A program made the translations under genes and the position numbers. The notes beneath the pieces are model-generated. The model searched no databases. It was not told the DNA's origin and saw nothing but the letters and a program-made list of their open reading frames with translations. This document shows, in pieces, positions 1 through 9,323 of a stretch of DNA of 64,000 nucleotides; position 1 is the stretch's first letter, and the number at the start of each line of letters is the position of its first letter. Where the stretch lies: assembly GCA_050633525.1 (NCBI GenBank), contig JBOEGR010000037.1, forward strand, positions 14,754 through 78,753, written 5' to 3'. Source of the stretch: CANLBN01 sp050633525 (GTDB lineage Bacteria > Pseudomonadota > Gammaproteobacteria > Pseudomonadales > Cellvibrionaceae).

Positions 1-592
1 GTAGATCTTTTAGCTGTGTCACTTTCATTCCAGCATAGCCACAAGGATTAATTAGCGCAAAAGGCGATAGATCCATATCAATGTTAATACTCATACCGTG
101 AAAGCAACAACCACGCCTAACACGTAAGCCCAAAGAAGCAATTTTGCTCTCGGCAATGTCTTTGCCGTTTAATTCACCGCTTCCCTTTAGCGTTTCTTGC
201 ACATAGACACCCGGCGCATCGGGTTTTGCATAAGCCTTAATACCGTAATCGCTTAACAGCTGAATGGCGACTTGCTCTAGCAAAGTCACCATATCCCTTA
301 CACCTAAACCACGTCGACGCAGATTAATGAGAGGATATAACACCAGTTGACCTGGGCCATGATAAGTGACTTGCCCACCGCGATCAGTCTGCACAACAGG
401 GATATCGCCTGTTTGCAAAATATGTTCTGGTTTTCCCGCTTGCCCTTGTGTAAAAACAGGGGCGTGTTGCACTAACCATAATTCGTCTGGTGTATGCTCA
501 TCACGACTATTTGTAAAATCTGACATGGCCTGCCAAATTTTTTCGTAAGGTTGCAGGCCCAAATGTTGCACCTTAAGGCCATCAACACTCAT
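1..592 (-). CDS. lipB: Octanoyltransferase LipB (3' part cut by window edge)
   Basis: LipB moves the octanoyl group from octanoyl-ACP to the lipoyl domains of 2-oxoacid dehydrogenases and GcvH, the first step of lipoate synthesis in the cytosol. I translated the minus strand from ATG at 592-590; it stays open to base 1, giving 197 residues, so the C-terminus is missing. Visible family signatures are RGGQVTYHGPGQ (about 71-82), the catalytic lysine in ESKIASLG (K150) and the catalytic cysteine in NPCGYAGM (C184). Their 34-residue spacing matches the E. coli K135/C169 pair. The start overlaps the ybeD stop by one base (TGATG), which suggests translational coupling. lipA would be expected just outside the window. 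Confidence 0.96.
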   Translation of the reverse strand, partial: MSVDGLKVQHLGLQPYEKIWQAMSDFTNSRDEHTPDELWLVQHAPVFTQGQAGKPEHILQTGDIPVVQTDRGGQVTYHGPGQLVLYPLINLRRRGLGVRDMVTLLEQVAIQLLSDYGIKAYAKPDAPGVYVQETLKGSGELNGKDIAESKIASLGLRVRRGCCFHGMSINIDMDLSPFALINPCGYAGMKVTQLKDL

Positions 593-864
593 CAAATAAC
601 CATTTTAACCTGAGGGTTAGCCACTAATGTTTCATGATAAGCTTTAAGCTGGTCAACACCCGTTGCGGTAATAAATAGGGTCACCGAGTGAAAACGGCCT
701 TTACCACTTTCTTTAATAGATACCTTGTTCCGGTCAAAACCTGGGGCAAATTGCTCGGTTGTCTCTAAAACAAAATCGACCATATCTTGTTGAGCATCAC
801 CCAATACTTTAATCAGGTAATCCTCACAGGGGAACTCAATTTTAGGCGCTTGTTGCTCTGTCAT
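592..864 (-). CDS. ybeD: YbeD/DUF493 family small protein
   Basis: A 90-residue protein of the YbeD (DUF493) family, which has a ferredoxin-like, ACT-like fold and no settled biochemical role. The family call rests on length, on the pattern FPCEDYLIKVLG near the N-terminus with a glycine-rich middle (SGKGRFHSVTLFI), and on its position between dacA and lipB, where it lies in many gammaproteobacteria. It starts two bases after the dacA stop and overlaps lipB by one base, so the three are almost certainly one transcript. Position and conserved spacing suggest a link to lipoate or envelope metabolism, but that is inference. Confidence 0.9.
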   Translation of the reverse strand: MTEQQAPKIEFPCEDYLIKVLGDAQQDMVDFVLETTEQFAPGFDRNKVSIKESGKGRFHSVTLFITATGVDQLKAYHETLVANPQVKMVI

Positions 865-866
865 AA

Positions 867-2027
867 TTAATTAAATAGGCGATGGAAAAATAAAGAGATA
901 GCGTCGAAAATTCGACTAAATATTCCCGCTTCTTCTACAGGACTCAAAGCAACTAAAGGCGTATTCAACAATTCTTTATCATCTAAAGTCACAATCACAT
1001 TGCCCAACTCCTGACCCGCCGTAATAGGGGCTTCAATAATTTGATCGACACTGGCTTTAGCCACTAGATCATTTTCTGTCCCTCGGGGGATAGTCAGGAA
1101 AATATCCTTATCAACACCCAAAGCAATCGATTCCGACTTACCTTTCCAAACGCGGGCTTGGCTGATGGTAGCCGTTTTCTCATATAGTTTGTGGGTGTAA
1201 TAATAGCGAAAGCCATAGGCGAGTAATTTTTGAGATTCTGTTGCACGTGCATTATCAGATTTGGTTCCCATGACGACAGAAATTAAACGCATACCGTCTT
1301 TTTCGGAAGAGGCAACTAAGCAATAACCTGCTTCATCAGTATGGCCAGTTTTAACCCCATCAATTGTTTTATCACGAAACAACAGTTTATTACGGTTAGG
1401 CTGATTAATACCGTTGTAACTAAAGTATTGCTCAGCATACAGCTTATAGCTCTCGGGAAACTCAGTGATTAAGGCTTTCGTAAGGGTAGCTATGTCACGC
1501 GGCGTTGAGTAATGCCCCTCTTCCGGCCAGCCTGTGGCATTTTTGAACTGCGTATTAGTCAAACCCAGAAGGGCCGCTTGCTGATTCATCACATCTACGA
1601 ATGCCGCTTCACTGCCGGCAATATATTCGGCAAGTGCGATAGTGGCATCGTTACCTGATTGGATGATCATTCCTCTCATCAAATCAATAACCGGAACCTG
1701 CGTACCCTCGCGCACAAACATTTTAGAGCCGCCCTTTTTCCAAGCAGTCACACTAATGGGCACTAAGTCGGCATGCGCAATAGCACCTCGGTCAATCTCA
1801 GAGGAGACGATGTAGCTCGTCATTAGCTTGGTAATACTGGCAGGGGGTAAAGGTTTATCAGAATTCTTTTCAGCTAACACAGCGCCTGAATTGGCATCGA
1901 TAAGTAGGTAGGCGGTAGCAGCCAACTGAGGTGCAGCTGGAATAATAACCTGCCTCGTTGGGCTTGGGTTTGCTTGGGCCAAAAGGGGAAATAATACAAC
2001 AGCAAGAACAATAGGAAAGAAGCGCAT
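867..2027 (-). CDS. dacA: D-alanyl-D-alanine carboxypeptidase (PBP5/6 type)
   Basis: A 386-residue low-molecular-weight penicillin-binding protein that trims the terminal D-alanine from periplasmic peptidoglycan pentapeptides. An N-terminal signal peptide (about 1-19, ending LLAQA) precedes the penicillin-binding transpeptidase-like domain. All three active-site motifs are present: S64-I-T-K67, S124-G-N126 and K226-T-G. A smaller beta domain follows, and the C-terminal segment ending in FSRIFDAISLFFHRLFN is amphipathic, like the membrane-binding tail of PBP5. It sits directly upstream of ybeD-lipB and downstream of rlpA, the standard order. Confidence 0.96.
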   Translation of the reverse strand: MRFFPIVLAVVLFPLLAQANPSPTRQVIIPAAPQLAATAYLLIDANSGAVLAEKNSDKPLPPASITKLMTSYIVSSEIDRGAIAHADLVPISVTAWKKGGSKMFVREGTQVPVIDLMRGMIIQSGNDATIALAEYIAGSEAAFVDVMNQQAALLGLTNTQFKNATGWPEEGHYSTPRDIATLTKALITEFPESYKLYAEQYFSYNGINQPNRNKLLFRDKTIDGVKTGHTDEAGYCLVASSEKDGMRLISVVMGTKSDNARATESQKLLAYGFRYYYTHKLYEKTATISQARVWKGKSESIALGVDKDIFLTIPRGTENDLVAKASVDQIIEAPITAGQELGNVIVTLDDKELLNTPLVALSPVEEAGIFSRIFDAISLFFHRLFN

Positions 2028-2149
2028 AGGAAACAGTAAATTAGTAGTGCGAGATCATTAGCTTGGGACAAGCTAAAAGGTTGGCACACAGTTTACCATA
2101 ATTTTATGAATGATCTGCGAACTGAGGCGAAATCCTCGGTAATATAACG

Positions 2150-3016
2150 CTAATTGACCGTTCTTTTGACGTATTTTCGGGTGACATAGCCCGAATCTAG
2201 ACCACTTTGCTTCAAAGAGCGCTGTAAAGAAGGGATTTTCTGCTGATCCGCTATAGGGCCAACGATCACTCGGTGAAGGCGATCATCACCAGTGACAACA
2301 CTGACGGACTCCATCAATATCTGAGAAACCCGAGACTGTAGGCTGATCGCTTTCTGCTGTTGACTGAACGCACCCAGCTGAATATACCAATGGGTATTCG
2401 TAACTAGGCCATCACTTGTCGATACAGAGGGGCTGGCAACAACAGCAGGGCGGGCAGGCTTTTGGTCCGACACATCAGGCGTTACATCAACAACATCAAC
2501 TAAAGCCGTGCCAGTAGCATCAACACCCAATTTACGAGCTGCCGCATAACTAAGGTCAATAATTCGATTGTCATGAAAAGGCCCTCTATCATTGATCTTT
2601 ACAATAATAGATCGGCCATTACCAACGTGAGTCACACGTACATAACTAGGGATAGGTAAGGTTTTGTGGGCAGCTGTCATAGCGAACATATCATAGACCT
2701 CGCCATTTGCCGTTCGCCTTCCATGAAACTTAGTCCCGTACCAAGAAGCGACGCCCCGCTCACGATAACCGCGACTGTCGCTCAGTGTTTGATAGGTTTT
2801 GCCTAGTACGGTGTAACGCCCAGCATTACCCGCACGAGTCCTAACGACCGGTACGGGTTGAGCGTCGGGAATGCGAGAAACATCAACATATCGAGATGGG
2901 GGACCATCCTGAGGCTCACGAACAAGAGAAGAGCAAGACACGACGAGAAATGAAACCAATAAGACATAACATATCGTTGCAGTCCGTCGCAAAAAAGTAC
3001 TATCCAAGATTACCAT
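2150..3016 (-). CDS. rlpA: Septal-ring lytic transglycosylase RlpA, lipoprotein
   Basis: RlpA is an outer-membrane lipoprotein that cleaves glycan strands lacking stem peptides, mainly at the division septum. The 288-residue product has a hydrophobic N-terminus with a lipobox-like VVSC (about residues 25-28), a double-psi beta-barrel domain running from RGVASWYG to NDRGPF (about 87-145, with the conserved aspartate in NDRGPF) and a C-terminal SPOR domain (about 205-285) that binds denuded glycan. The neighbours dacA and mltB make this a peptidoglycan remodelling cluster. The call is firm at family level; the exact substrate is inferred from the family. Confidence 0.94.
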   Translation of the reverse strand: MVILDSTFLRRTATICYVLLVSFLVVSCSSLVREPQDGPPSRYVDVSRIPDAQPVPVVRTRAGNAGRYTVLGKTYQTLSDSRGYRERGVASWYGTKFHGRRTANGEVYDMFAMTAAHKTLPIPSYVRVTHVGNGRSIIVKINDRGPFHDNRIIDLSYAAARKLGVDATGTALVDVVDVTPDVSDQKPARPAVVASPSVSTSDGLVTNTHWYIQLGAFSQQQKAISLQSRVSQILMESVSVVTGDDRLHRVIVGPIADQQKIPSLQRSLKQSGLDSGYVTRKYVKRTVN

Positions 3017-3141
3017 TCCAATTTCACCATCTACTTATAAAAGCCCACTCGCCAAGACGAGGGATAAAACATGCTAAATTTTCAGCATCATATTATACCT
3101 ATACTTGATCGTAAACACAGATACGCCGCACAAATACATTG

Positions 3142-4143
3142 TTAAGAGGCTTCTTTGGCCTCTAGGATTTTTTGGCTTAACTGCCATACTGCCATGGCAT
3201 ATAGACGGCTATGATTGTAGCGAGTAATGACATAGAAGTTCTTCAAACCTATCCAAAACTCAGTACCCCATTCTCCTTCAAGGCGCATAGCTGTTGCAGG
3301 CGCATCTAGCGTTTTTAAGGGCGCCACAGGCTTAAAGCCTTTCTCTGCCAACTCACCCAATGTATTCGATGGCTTTAACGATTTATTGATCAAAGTATCA
3401 TCATAACTTTTTTGCACTCGACTACGTACCGTCACTAACTGTCCGGTTTTCCAGCCGTGACGCTTAAAATAATTCGCCACACTACCAATGGCGTCCTCTG
3501 TATTATTCCAAATGTCCGCAAAACCATCCTTATCATAGTCGATGGCATAAGCACGATAGCTAGAAGGGATAAATTGACCATAACCCATTGCACCTGCATA
3601 AGAACCTGTCAAAACTAAAGGGTCTTGTTTTTGCTCTCGCGACAACAATAAAAATTCTTTTAACTCCCCTCTAAAAAATTTACTTCGTGGCGGATAATCA
3701 AACGCCAAAGTACTGAGCGCATCAATCACACGAAAAGTCCCTTTGCGTTTTCCGTACAAGGTCTCAACACCAATAATCGCAACAATCACTTCAGCAGGCA
3801 CGCCAAACTCCGCTTCCGCCCGCTCCAGAATCGCTTTATTTTCTTCCCAAAACTTTACACCACCTGCTGTGCGAGTTTCGGTTACAAATATTTTTCTATA
3901 CTCTTTCCAAGTCAAACGTTTTTCTGCGGGTCTAGAAATCGCATCGAGAATACTTTGTTTTTTCGTCGCGCTCACAAATAGCGGCGCCAACTCTGCCTGA
4001 GTAAATTTATGCTCCAACACCATTTCTTGGATAAACTCATTTGCCAAGCGGTTATCATCATAAGTCTCTACTTTTTCAGCATTAGCCAATAGCGGCATAC
4101 TTAAAAGTGATGCTAGCGTTCCTGCTACAATTTTCTTGATCAT
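3142..4143 (-). CDS. mltB: Lytic murein transglycosylase B
   Basis: A periplasmic lytic transglycosylase of the MltB/SltB family that cuts the MurNAc-GlcNAc bond to form 1,6-anhydro ends. I chose ATG at 4143, where the protein begins MIKKIVAGTLASL and reads as a clean signal peptide ending LLANA. An in-frame ATG at 4188 would add 15 polar residues before it. No lipobox is visible, so the protein looks soluble, like SltB rather than the E. coli MltB lipoprotein. Motifs are the catalytic glutamate in IIGVETLYGKRKGTF, the AMGYGQFIPSSY block and the DGFADIWNN block typical of the family. Confidence 0.93.
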   Translation of the reverse strand: MIKKIVAGTLASLLSMPLLANAEKVETYDDNRLANEFIQEMVLEHKFTQAELAPLFVSATKKQSILDAISRPAEKRLTWKEYRKIFVTETRTAGGVKFWEENKAILERAEAEFGVPAEVIVAIIGVETLYGKRKGTFRVIDALSTLAFDYPPRSKFFRGELKEFLLLSREQKQDPLVLTGSYAGAMGYGQFIPSSYRAYAIDYDKDGFADIWNNTEDAIGSVANYFKRHGWKTGQLVTVRSRVQKSYDDTLINKSLKPSNTLGELAEKGFKPVAPLKTLDAPATAMRLEGEWGTEFWIGLKNFYVITRYNHSRLYAMAVWQLSQKILEAKEAS

Positions 4144-4393
4144 AGTATTTAATAAACCTTTTATTGAGGAAGCCTTAGCTGAAATCATTCTTATTTAAAC
4201 ACACAGTTGTTAAGCACATAGACATTTGAATACACCGTCTTGGACACACTATCACTCGAATAATAGCCCTTAGACAATATCGCCTACCCCCCCAAAACAA
4301 CATCTCTTAAATAAGAACCATTTGCGAACAGGCTTCTCTGATTACCCTTTGTTATTTAATAATTTAAATTGCTAACGCGCCAATATATTTCAA

Positions 4394-5548
4394 CTATCGG
4401 TTAGCGGAAATTCGTCTAGGTTCAGTACTAATCCCCATTAGCAAGCCAAAACCTAACATGAGAGTCACCAAGGAGGTCCCCCCTAAACTCACTAAAGGCA
4501 AAGGCACCCCCACCACAGGTAAAAGTCCGGAAACCATACCCACATTAACAAAAATATACACAAAAAAAGTTAAGGTAATACTACCCGCCAACAAACGCTG
4601 GAAACCATCTTGCGCATTCAAAGCAATAAATAAACCGCGAAATACAATTAACAAATAGAGCGTCAATAAGCCCAACACGCCAATAAAACCAAATTCTTCC
4701 GCAAGCACTGCGATAATAAAATCTGTATGACTTTCAGGCAAAAAATCTAAGTGGGATTGCGTTCCATTAAGCCAGCCTTTGCCATCAAATCCACCCGAAC
4801 CTATCGCAGTTTTTGACTGAATAATATTCCAACCAGCGCCTAATTTGTCGGCCTCAGGGTTAAATAAGGTTAACACTCTTCGTCGCTGGTAATCGTGCAG
4901 AACATAGTGCCACATGGGCCAAATACTGGCGATAAGCAAAGCAAATGCAGTTGCAATATAACGCCAACGCAAACCGGCATAGAACAATACGATTAAACCC
5001 GATGTGGCGACCAATATAGAGGTACCCAAATCTGGCTGCCTTATAATCAATACAGTAGGCACAGCAACAAATAAAAGAGACCACGCCACATGCTTAAAGC
5101 GTGGGGGCAAACTTTTATTCGATAAATAAGCAGCAATCGCAATAGGCATCGCCAACTTCATCATTTCAGAAGGTTGAAAGCGGAAACCGCCTACACTTAA
5201 CCAGCGCTGGGCCCCTTTAGCTCCAACCCCCCACACCAATACTAATACTAATAATACCAATGCACCGAGATACAATAATATCGACCAACGCGCAAAATGC
5301 CCAAGACGTATCTGAGCGATGGCAAACATACCGGTATAAGCGATAACAAAAAAGATAATCTGACGCCGAATCATACTTGAGCTGCCTTCGCTGGCGCTAT
5401 AGAGCACCACCAAACCAAAAGCAGTTAAACAAACCAGTAACAAAAATAAGACTGGGTCTAGATGTACAACTTGCCAGAGACTACGACGGCGGCGCAAATC
5501 GTGACTCGCCTCCGGCATACGGCGAATAAAATCATTCTGTTGAACCAC
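4394..5548 (-). CDS. rodA: Peptidoglycan glycosyltransferase RodA (SEDS family)
   Basis: RodA polymerises lipid II into glycan strands during lateral wall growth, working with PBP2. The 384-residue protein is almost entirely transmembrane segments and carries the SEDS signatures RFQPSEMMKLAMP, DFIIAVLAEEFGFIG and the C-terminal GTSLVTLMLGFGLLM. It starts with GTG at 5548, three bases after the mrdA stop, with an AAGGGG ribosome site overlapping the end of mrdA, so the pair is translationally linked. The mrdA-rodA order is standard. Confidence 0.96.
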   Translation of the reverse strand: MVQQNDFIRRMPEASHDLRRRRSLWQVVHLDPVLFLLLVCLTAFGLVVLYSASEGSSSMIRRQIIFFVIAYTGMFAIAQIRLGHFARWSILLYLGALVLLVLVLVWGVGAKGAQRWLSVGGFRFQPSEMMKLAMPIAIAAYLSNKSLPPRFKHVAWSLLFVAVPTVLIIRQPDLGTSILVATSGLIVLFYAGLRWRYIATAFALLIASIWPMWHYVLHDYQRRRVLTLFNPEADKLGAGWNIIQSKTAIGSGGFDGKGWLNGTQSHLDFLPESHTDFIIAVLAEEFGFIGVLGLLTLYLLIVFRGLFIALNAQDGFQRLLAGSITLTFFVYIFVNVGMVSGLLPVVGVPLPLVSLGGTSLVTLMLGFGLLMGISTEPRRISANR

Positions 5549-5550
5549 GC

Positions 5551-7527
5551 TTAGAAACCCCTTGGTGCTGCTGTATTGTTAACATCAACTAAACCAAGGT
5601 AGCGCTTGTCGCGACTAGTCGTATCGAGAGCATTAGCAGTATCATTTTCAGGTTTTTCACCGGAGATAACCGGTGGGGATGCCGGCTCAAGGTACTGCCC
5701 CAAAAGATGTGCATCAAACAGCTTGCGTGCTACAGGAGCAGCAGAACCTGAGCCCGACTCACCATTTTCCACAATCACAGCTATCGCGATTTGAGGGTCA
5801 TCATAAGGCGCAAACCCCACAAATAGGCCGTGATCACGATGACGCTCTCTTAGAGCGTCAGAATCATACTTTTCATTTTGCTTGATACCAACCACTTGGG
5901 CTGTACCCGTTTTACCGGCAATAATATAGGGCGCGTCCTTTCCTATCCGCCTTGCTGTCCCGTTAGGTGCATGAACAACGTCACGCATCGCATTAAAAAT
6001 AAAATCCCAATGTCGATCATCGGCTTCCACTTGACTCACAACAACGGCACCAAGCTCTTCATTATCAATCGCCTTAACCACTTGTGGTTTTAAACGCACG
6101 CCACGCGAAGCAATCGTGCTCGTCATCGAGACTAATTGTAAAGGCGTAGCCAGTGAATCTCCTTGGCCAATACCCACATTTAAAGTATCACCGGGAAACC
6201 AAGGCAAGCGCCTTACTTTTTTCTTCCACTCTCGAGATGGCCATAAGCCACGACGCTCACTGGGCAAATCGATATCGGTGTATTGCCCAAAGCCAAACTC
6301 ACTTCCAAAGCGATGAATGCGATCAATACCCATACGAAAAGCGAGATCGTAATAAAACGTATCAGAAGACTGCACAATGGCTTTGTGAATATTAACAATG
6401 CCGTGCCCCGTTCGCTTCCAATCGCGGTACAGTCGGTCATCATTCTCCAACTGATAATATCCGGGATCAAAGATCTTATAACTTTGGCTAATCACCTGCT
6501 CTTTCAAACCTGCCAATCCCAACATCGGCTTAACAGTTGAAGCAGGAGGGTAACGCCCTTGAATCGCCCGATCGAACAAGGGAATATCTAAACTATTACG
6601 TAAAGCATCGTAGTTTTTATAACTAATGCCGGTAACAAATAGATTAGGGTCATAACTGGGAGTACTGACTATTGCTAAAACGCCTCCTGTTTTGACATCC
6701 ATTGCTACGACTGCGCCACGCCGATTACCCATTGCAGCAAACGCCGTTTTTTGTAATTCACTATCAAGGTGCAATTGTAGGTTTTTACCTGGTACAGGGT
6801 TTTGCTGTTCTAAGGTTCTTAATACTCGCATTCGAGCATTAATTTCAACATGACGATAACCCACTTTTCCAAAAAGTAAGTCTTCATAATACTTTTCAAT
6901 TCCCACTTTACCGATGGTATGGCTGCCTTGATACTGCTTAATCTGCTCCTCGCTAAAACGACCCCACTCACGATCATTGATCTTACCCACATAACCAACA
7001 CTATGAGCAAATAGATAGCCTTCAGGGTAATCACGAACCAATTGGGCCTCAACCTCTACACCTGGCAAACGGTATTCATTAACCGCTACGCGTGCGATTT
7101 CTTCTTCGGTGAGGCGATAACTTAAAGGGAGGGGCTGGTACGGTCTACGATTCCCTTTCATCGACGTATAAAAGTTCTGTACATCATCATCACTAATATC
7201 AAGTAGCTCTTGCAAAAGAGCTACTACGCTTTCAATATCTGGGGCATTCTCAGGGACGATAGATAAAATATAGCTGGGACGATTATCAGCTAATAACTTA
7301 CCCTTACTATCAAAGATAAGCCCTCTTTGCGGGCTCACTGTCTGCACTAGAATCCGATTATTATCGGATTGGGTGGCATAATTTTGATACTCAATAATCT
7401 GCAAGCCGTAATAACGCACGAGCAGAATCAAAGCGAGTAAAGTAACAAAACCACCCGTAATCAAAACACGCAAACTAAATGTACGAGTCTCGACGAGGTG
7501 ATCTTTAAATTGTTGACGTTCTTGCAT
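5551..7527 (-). CDS. mrdA: Penicillin-binding protein 2, elongation transpeptidase
   Basis: A class B PBP that cross-links peptidoglycan in the elongasome, partner of RodA. The 658-residue protein has one N-terminal membrane anchor (about 20-40), a PBP dimerisation/pedestal domain and a transpeptidase domain. Active-site motifs are S330-T-V-K333 (in PPASTVKPM), S388-S-D around 387-389 and K539-T-G541 (in AGKTGTAQV). The extra C-terminal tail (about 610-658, ending in a polar stretch) is within the normal range for PBP2. It begins the mrdA-rodA-mltB-rlpA-dacA-ybeD-lipB run; the 143-base gap upstream could hold the promoter. Confidence 0.96.
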   Translation of the reverse strand: MQERQQFKDHLVETRTFSLRVLITGGFVTLLALILLVRYYGLQIIEYQNYATQSDNNRILVQTVSPQRGLIFDSKGKLLADNRPSYILSIVPENAPDIESVVALLQELLDISDDDVQNFYTSMKGNRRPYQPLPLSYRLTEEEIARVAVNEYRLPGVEVEAQLVRDYPEGYLFAHSVGYVGKINDREWGRFSEEQIKQYQGSHTIGKVGIEKYYEDLLFGKVGYRHVEINARMRVLRTLEQQNPVPGKNLQLHLDSELQKTAFAAMGNRRGAVVAMDVKTGGVLAIVSTPSYDPNLFVTGISYKNYDALRNSLDIPLFDRAIQGRYPPASTVKPMLGLAGLKEQVISQSYKIFDPGYYQLENDDRLYRDWKRTGHGIVNIHKAIVQSSDTFYYDLAFRMGIDRIHRFGSEFGFGQYTDIDLPSERRGLWPSREWKKKVRRLPWFPGDTLNVGIGQGDSLATPLQLVSMTSTIASRGVRLKPQVVKAIDNEELGAVVVSQVEADDRHWDFIFNAMRDVVHAPNGTARRIGKDAPYIIAGKTGTAQVVGIKQNEKYDSDALRERHRDHGLFVGFAPYDDPQIAIAVIVENGESGSGSAAPVARKLFDAHLLGQYLEPASPPVISGEKPENDTANALDTTSRDKRYLGLVDVNNTAAPRGF

Positions 7528-7670
7528 TAGGTAACCAACAATTTAAATAAAAAGTAGTCTGGTGTTCATATTCTTATCTTGCTTCCGAAAGCCCTTCAAA
7601 AATAATTTTTCAAAACCAATCAAAAACTGTTAGTAGCCACTATACAGATGACACTGTACTTTACACTATT

Positions 7671-8138
7671 TTACTTATGATATGGGTGATTGTTAATCAA
7701 TGTCCAAGCACGGTATAACTGCTCGGTCAACAAAATACGAACCAATGGGTGAGGCAAGGTTAAGGGTGACAAAGACCAAAGCACATCTGCTCGATCACGG
7801 CAGTCTTGACTCAAACCATTAGGCCCACCAATTAATAAGACGATATCCTGCCCAGACATTTGCCACGCAGACACCTCTTTTGCCAACTGCTCAGTGCTCC
7901 AATTTTTTCCCTTCACCTCTAGCGCAATCACTTTTTCACTTGAGCCAATGGAAGACAAAATAGATTCACCTTCAATTCGAATCGCCTTTTCAACATCTGA
8001 AGACTTACCACGCTGACCAAGCGGCAATTCAAGCCATTCAAATTTCCATTCACGAGGCAAACGTTTTTGATATTCACCCACCCCCTGAATAACCCAGCTA
8101 GGCATTTTGGTGCCTATGGCAATTGCCCGCAGCTTCAT
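7671..8138 (-). CDS. rlmH: 23S rRNA (pseudouridine1915-N3)-methyltransferase
   Basis: RlmH is a SPOUT-fold methyltransferase that methylates pseudouridine 1915 of helix 69 on assembled 70S ribosomes, using S-adenosylmethionine. The 155-residue length matches the family. The SAM-binding trefoil knot is visible in LLIGGPNGLS (about 101-110) and in LSLSPLTLPH-like residues followed by VRILLTEQLYRAW. The C-terminus ends NNHPYHK, a hallmark ending of RlmH. It lies four bases behind rsfS, the usual pairing. Confidence 0.97.
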   Translation of the reverse strand: MKLRAIAIGTKMPSWVIQGVGEYQKRLPREWKFEWLELPLGQRGKSSDVEKAIRIEGESILSSIGSSEKVIALEVKGKNWSTEQLAKEVSAWQMSGQDIVLLIGGPNGLSQDCRDRADVLWSLSPLTLPHPLVRILLTEQLYRAWTLINNHPYHK

Positions 8139-8141
8139 TAC

Positions 8142-8522
8142 TTAATTGCTAGCATCAAGACTATCAATTCCACCAAGCTCAGCATCAATGCTATTTTCTC
8201 GCTCTAAGGGAGACCACAATTTTTCTAAATCATAGAATTTTCTAGCTTGGGGCAACATCACATGCACCACAACTGAACCATAATCGACTAAGACCCAATC
8301 AGCCGACTCCATGCCCTCGATACCAATTGGCCTTAAGTCCTTTTTCTTGACTTCATCAACCACGTTACCCGCAAGCGACTTAACATGCCGATTGGATGTG
8401 CCGCTAGCAATCACCAAGGTATCCATTACCTCACTCATCGACATAACATCTAAGGTCACTACATTTTGCGCTTTAAGGTCATCTAAGGCCTCGCATACAA
8501 TCTCTACTAACTCACTTTCCAT
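8142..8522 (-). CDS. rsfS: Ribosomal silencing factor RsfS
   Basis: RsfS binds ribosomal protein L14 and blocks subunit joining when nutrients are short. The 126-residue protein shows the expected core: SNRHVKSLAGNVVDEVK, IGIEGMESADWVLVDYGSVVVHV and YDLEKLW. It has a short polar C-terminal tail beyond the core (about 108-126). It is encoded between nadD and rlmH, as in most gammaproteobacteria. The spacing to rlmH is three bases, so co-translation is likely. Confidence 0.96.
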   Translation of the reverse strand: MESELVEIVCEALDDLKAQNVVTLDVMSMSEVMDTLVIASGTSNRHVKSLAGNVVDEVKKKDLRPIGIEGMESADWVLVDYGSVVVHVMLPQARKFYDLEKLWSPLERENSIDAELGGIDSLDASN

Positions 8523-8586
8523 TTAAACTATTCTCTAATCGATTCTTTAATTAATAACATTCACATAAATTACTATATAGGAAACC

Positions 8587-9243
8587 CTAATCCGAGCTAT
8601 ACCCATAAAGCTGGTGCCGCACGATATAATCGCTAACAGCGGGATCTAGGCCACTAGGCAGCCTACCTTTGCTTAATTGCTCACGCACAACAGTAGCTGA
8701 CAAATCCACTTGCGGCTGATCAAGAGCCGTGATCAAACCCGAAGCTTGGCTCTGTATACCCGATACAAAAGCTTTCCCACGAGGCGATCGCTCTAAATAT
8801 TCGGATAGAAGCCCTTTGCTTGGAAGAGAATATCCTGGCCTTAAAAATACTGCTATATGGGCCAAGTCGGGAAGCTCCTGCCACTGTCGCCAAGAGTCTA
8901 AGCTATTATAAGCATCCGCTCCCATAAGTAATACAATACTAACCTGCTCACCCAACTCTTGTCGCAAATCCTTTAATGTATCAACAGTCCAAGAGGGGCC
9001 GGAGCGCCTTAGCTCTAGATCATCAACTATTAATGACTCATAATTAGCTGTCGCTAACTCCAATAGGTGCAAGCGCTCATGGCTTGTTAACTGGGGTTGA
9101 TCTCGATGCGGGGGCTGATGACACGGAATAAGGCGAACCTCATCTAACTTCAATTCAGACAGAGCCAACAGCGCCATTTGAATATGCGCTTTGTGTATGG
9201 GATCAAATGTCCCCCCAAACACGCCTATCGTCTTCAAAGCCAA
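8587..9243 (-). CDS. nadD: Nicotinate-nucleotide adenylyltransferase
   Basis: NadD adenylates nicotinate mononucleotide to deamido-NAD, the penultimate step of NAD synthesis. The 218-residue product has the nucleotidyltransferase signature GVFGGTFDPIHKAH (about 7-20) and the C-terminal ATVVREQL version of the ISxTxxR motif. The start is not a clear ATG: TTG at 9243 gives the expected N-terminus, an upstream ATT is the only other choice before an in-frame stop, and no strong ribosome site is seen. It lies between proA and rsfS in the conserved order. Confidence 0.93.
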   Translation of the reverse strand: MALKTIGVFGGTFDPIHKAHIQMALLALSELKLDEVRLIPCHQPPHRDQPQLTSHERLHLLELATANYESLIVDDLELRRSGPSWTVDTLKDLRQELGEQVSIVLLMGADAYNSLDSWRQWQELPDLAHIAVFLRPGYSLPSKGLLSEYLERSPRGKAFVSGIQSQASGLITALDQPQVDLSATVVREQLSKGRLPSGLDPAVSDYIVRHQLYGYSSD

Positions 9244-9323
9244 ACCTGTTTAAGAAAATATCTCAGGCTCACGACATCACCACTCAAACAGCCTCTATCA
9301 AACCATAACAAATAGAACATCAA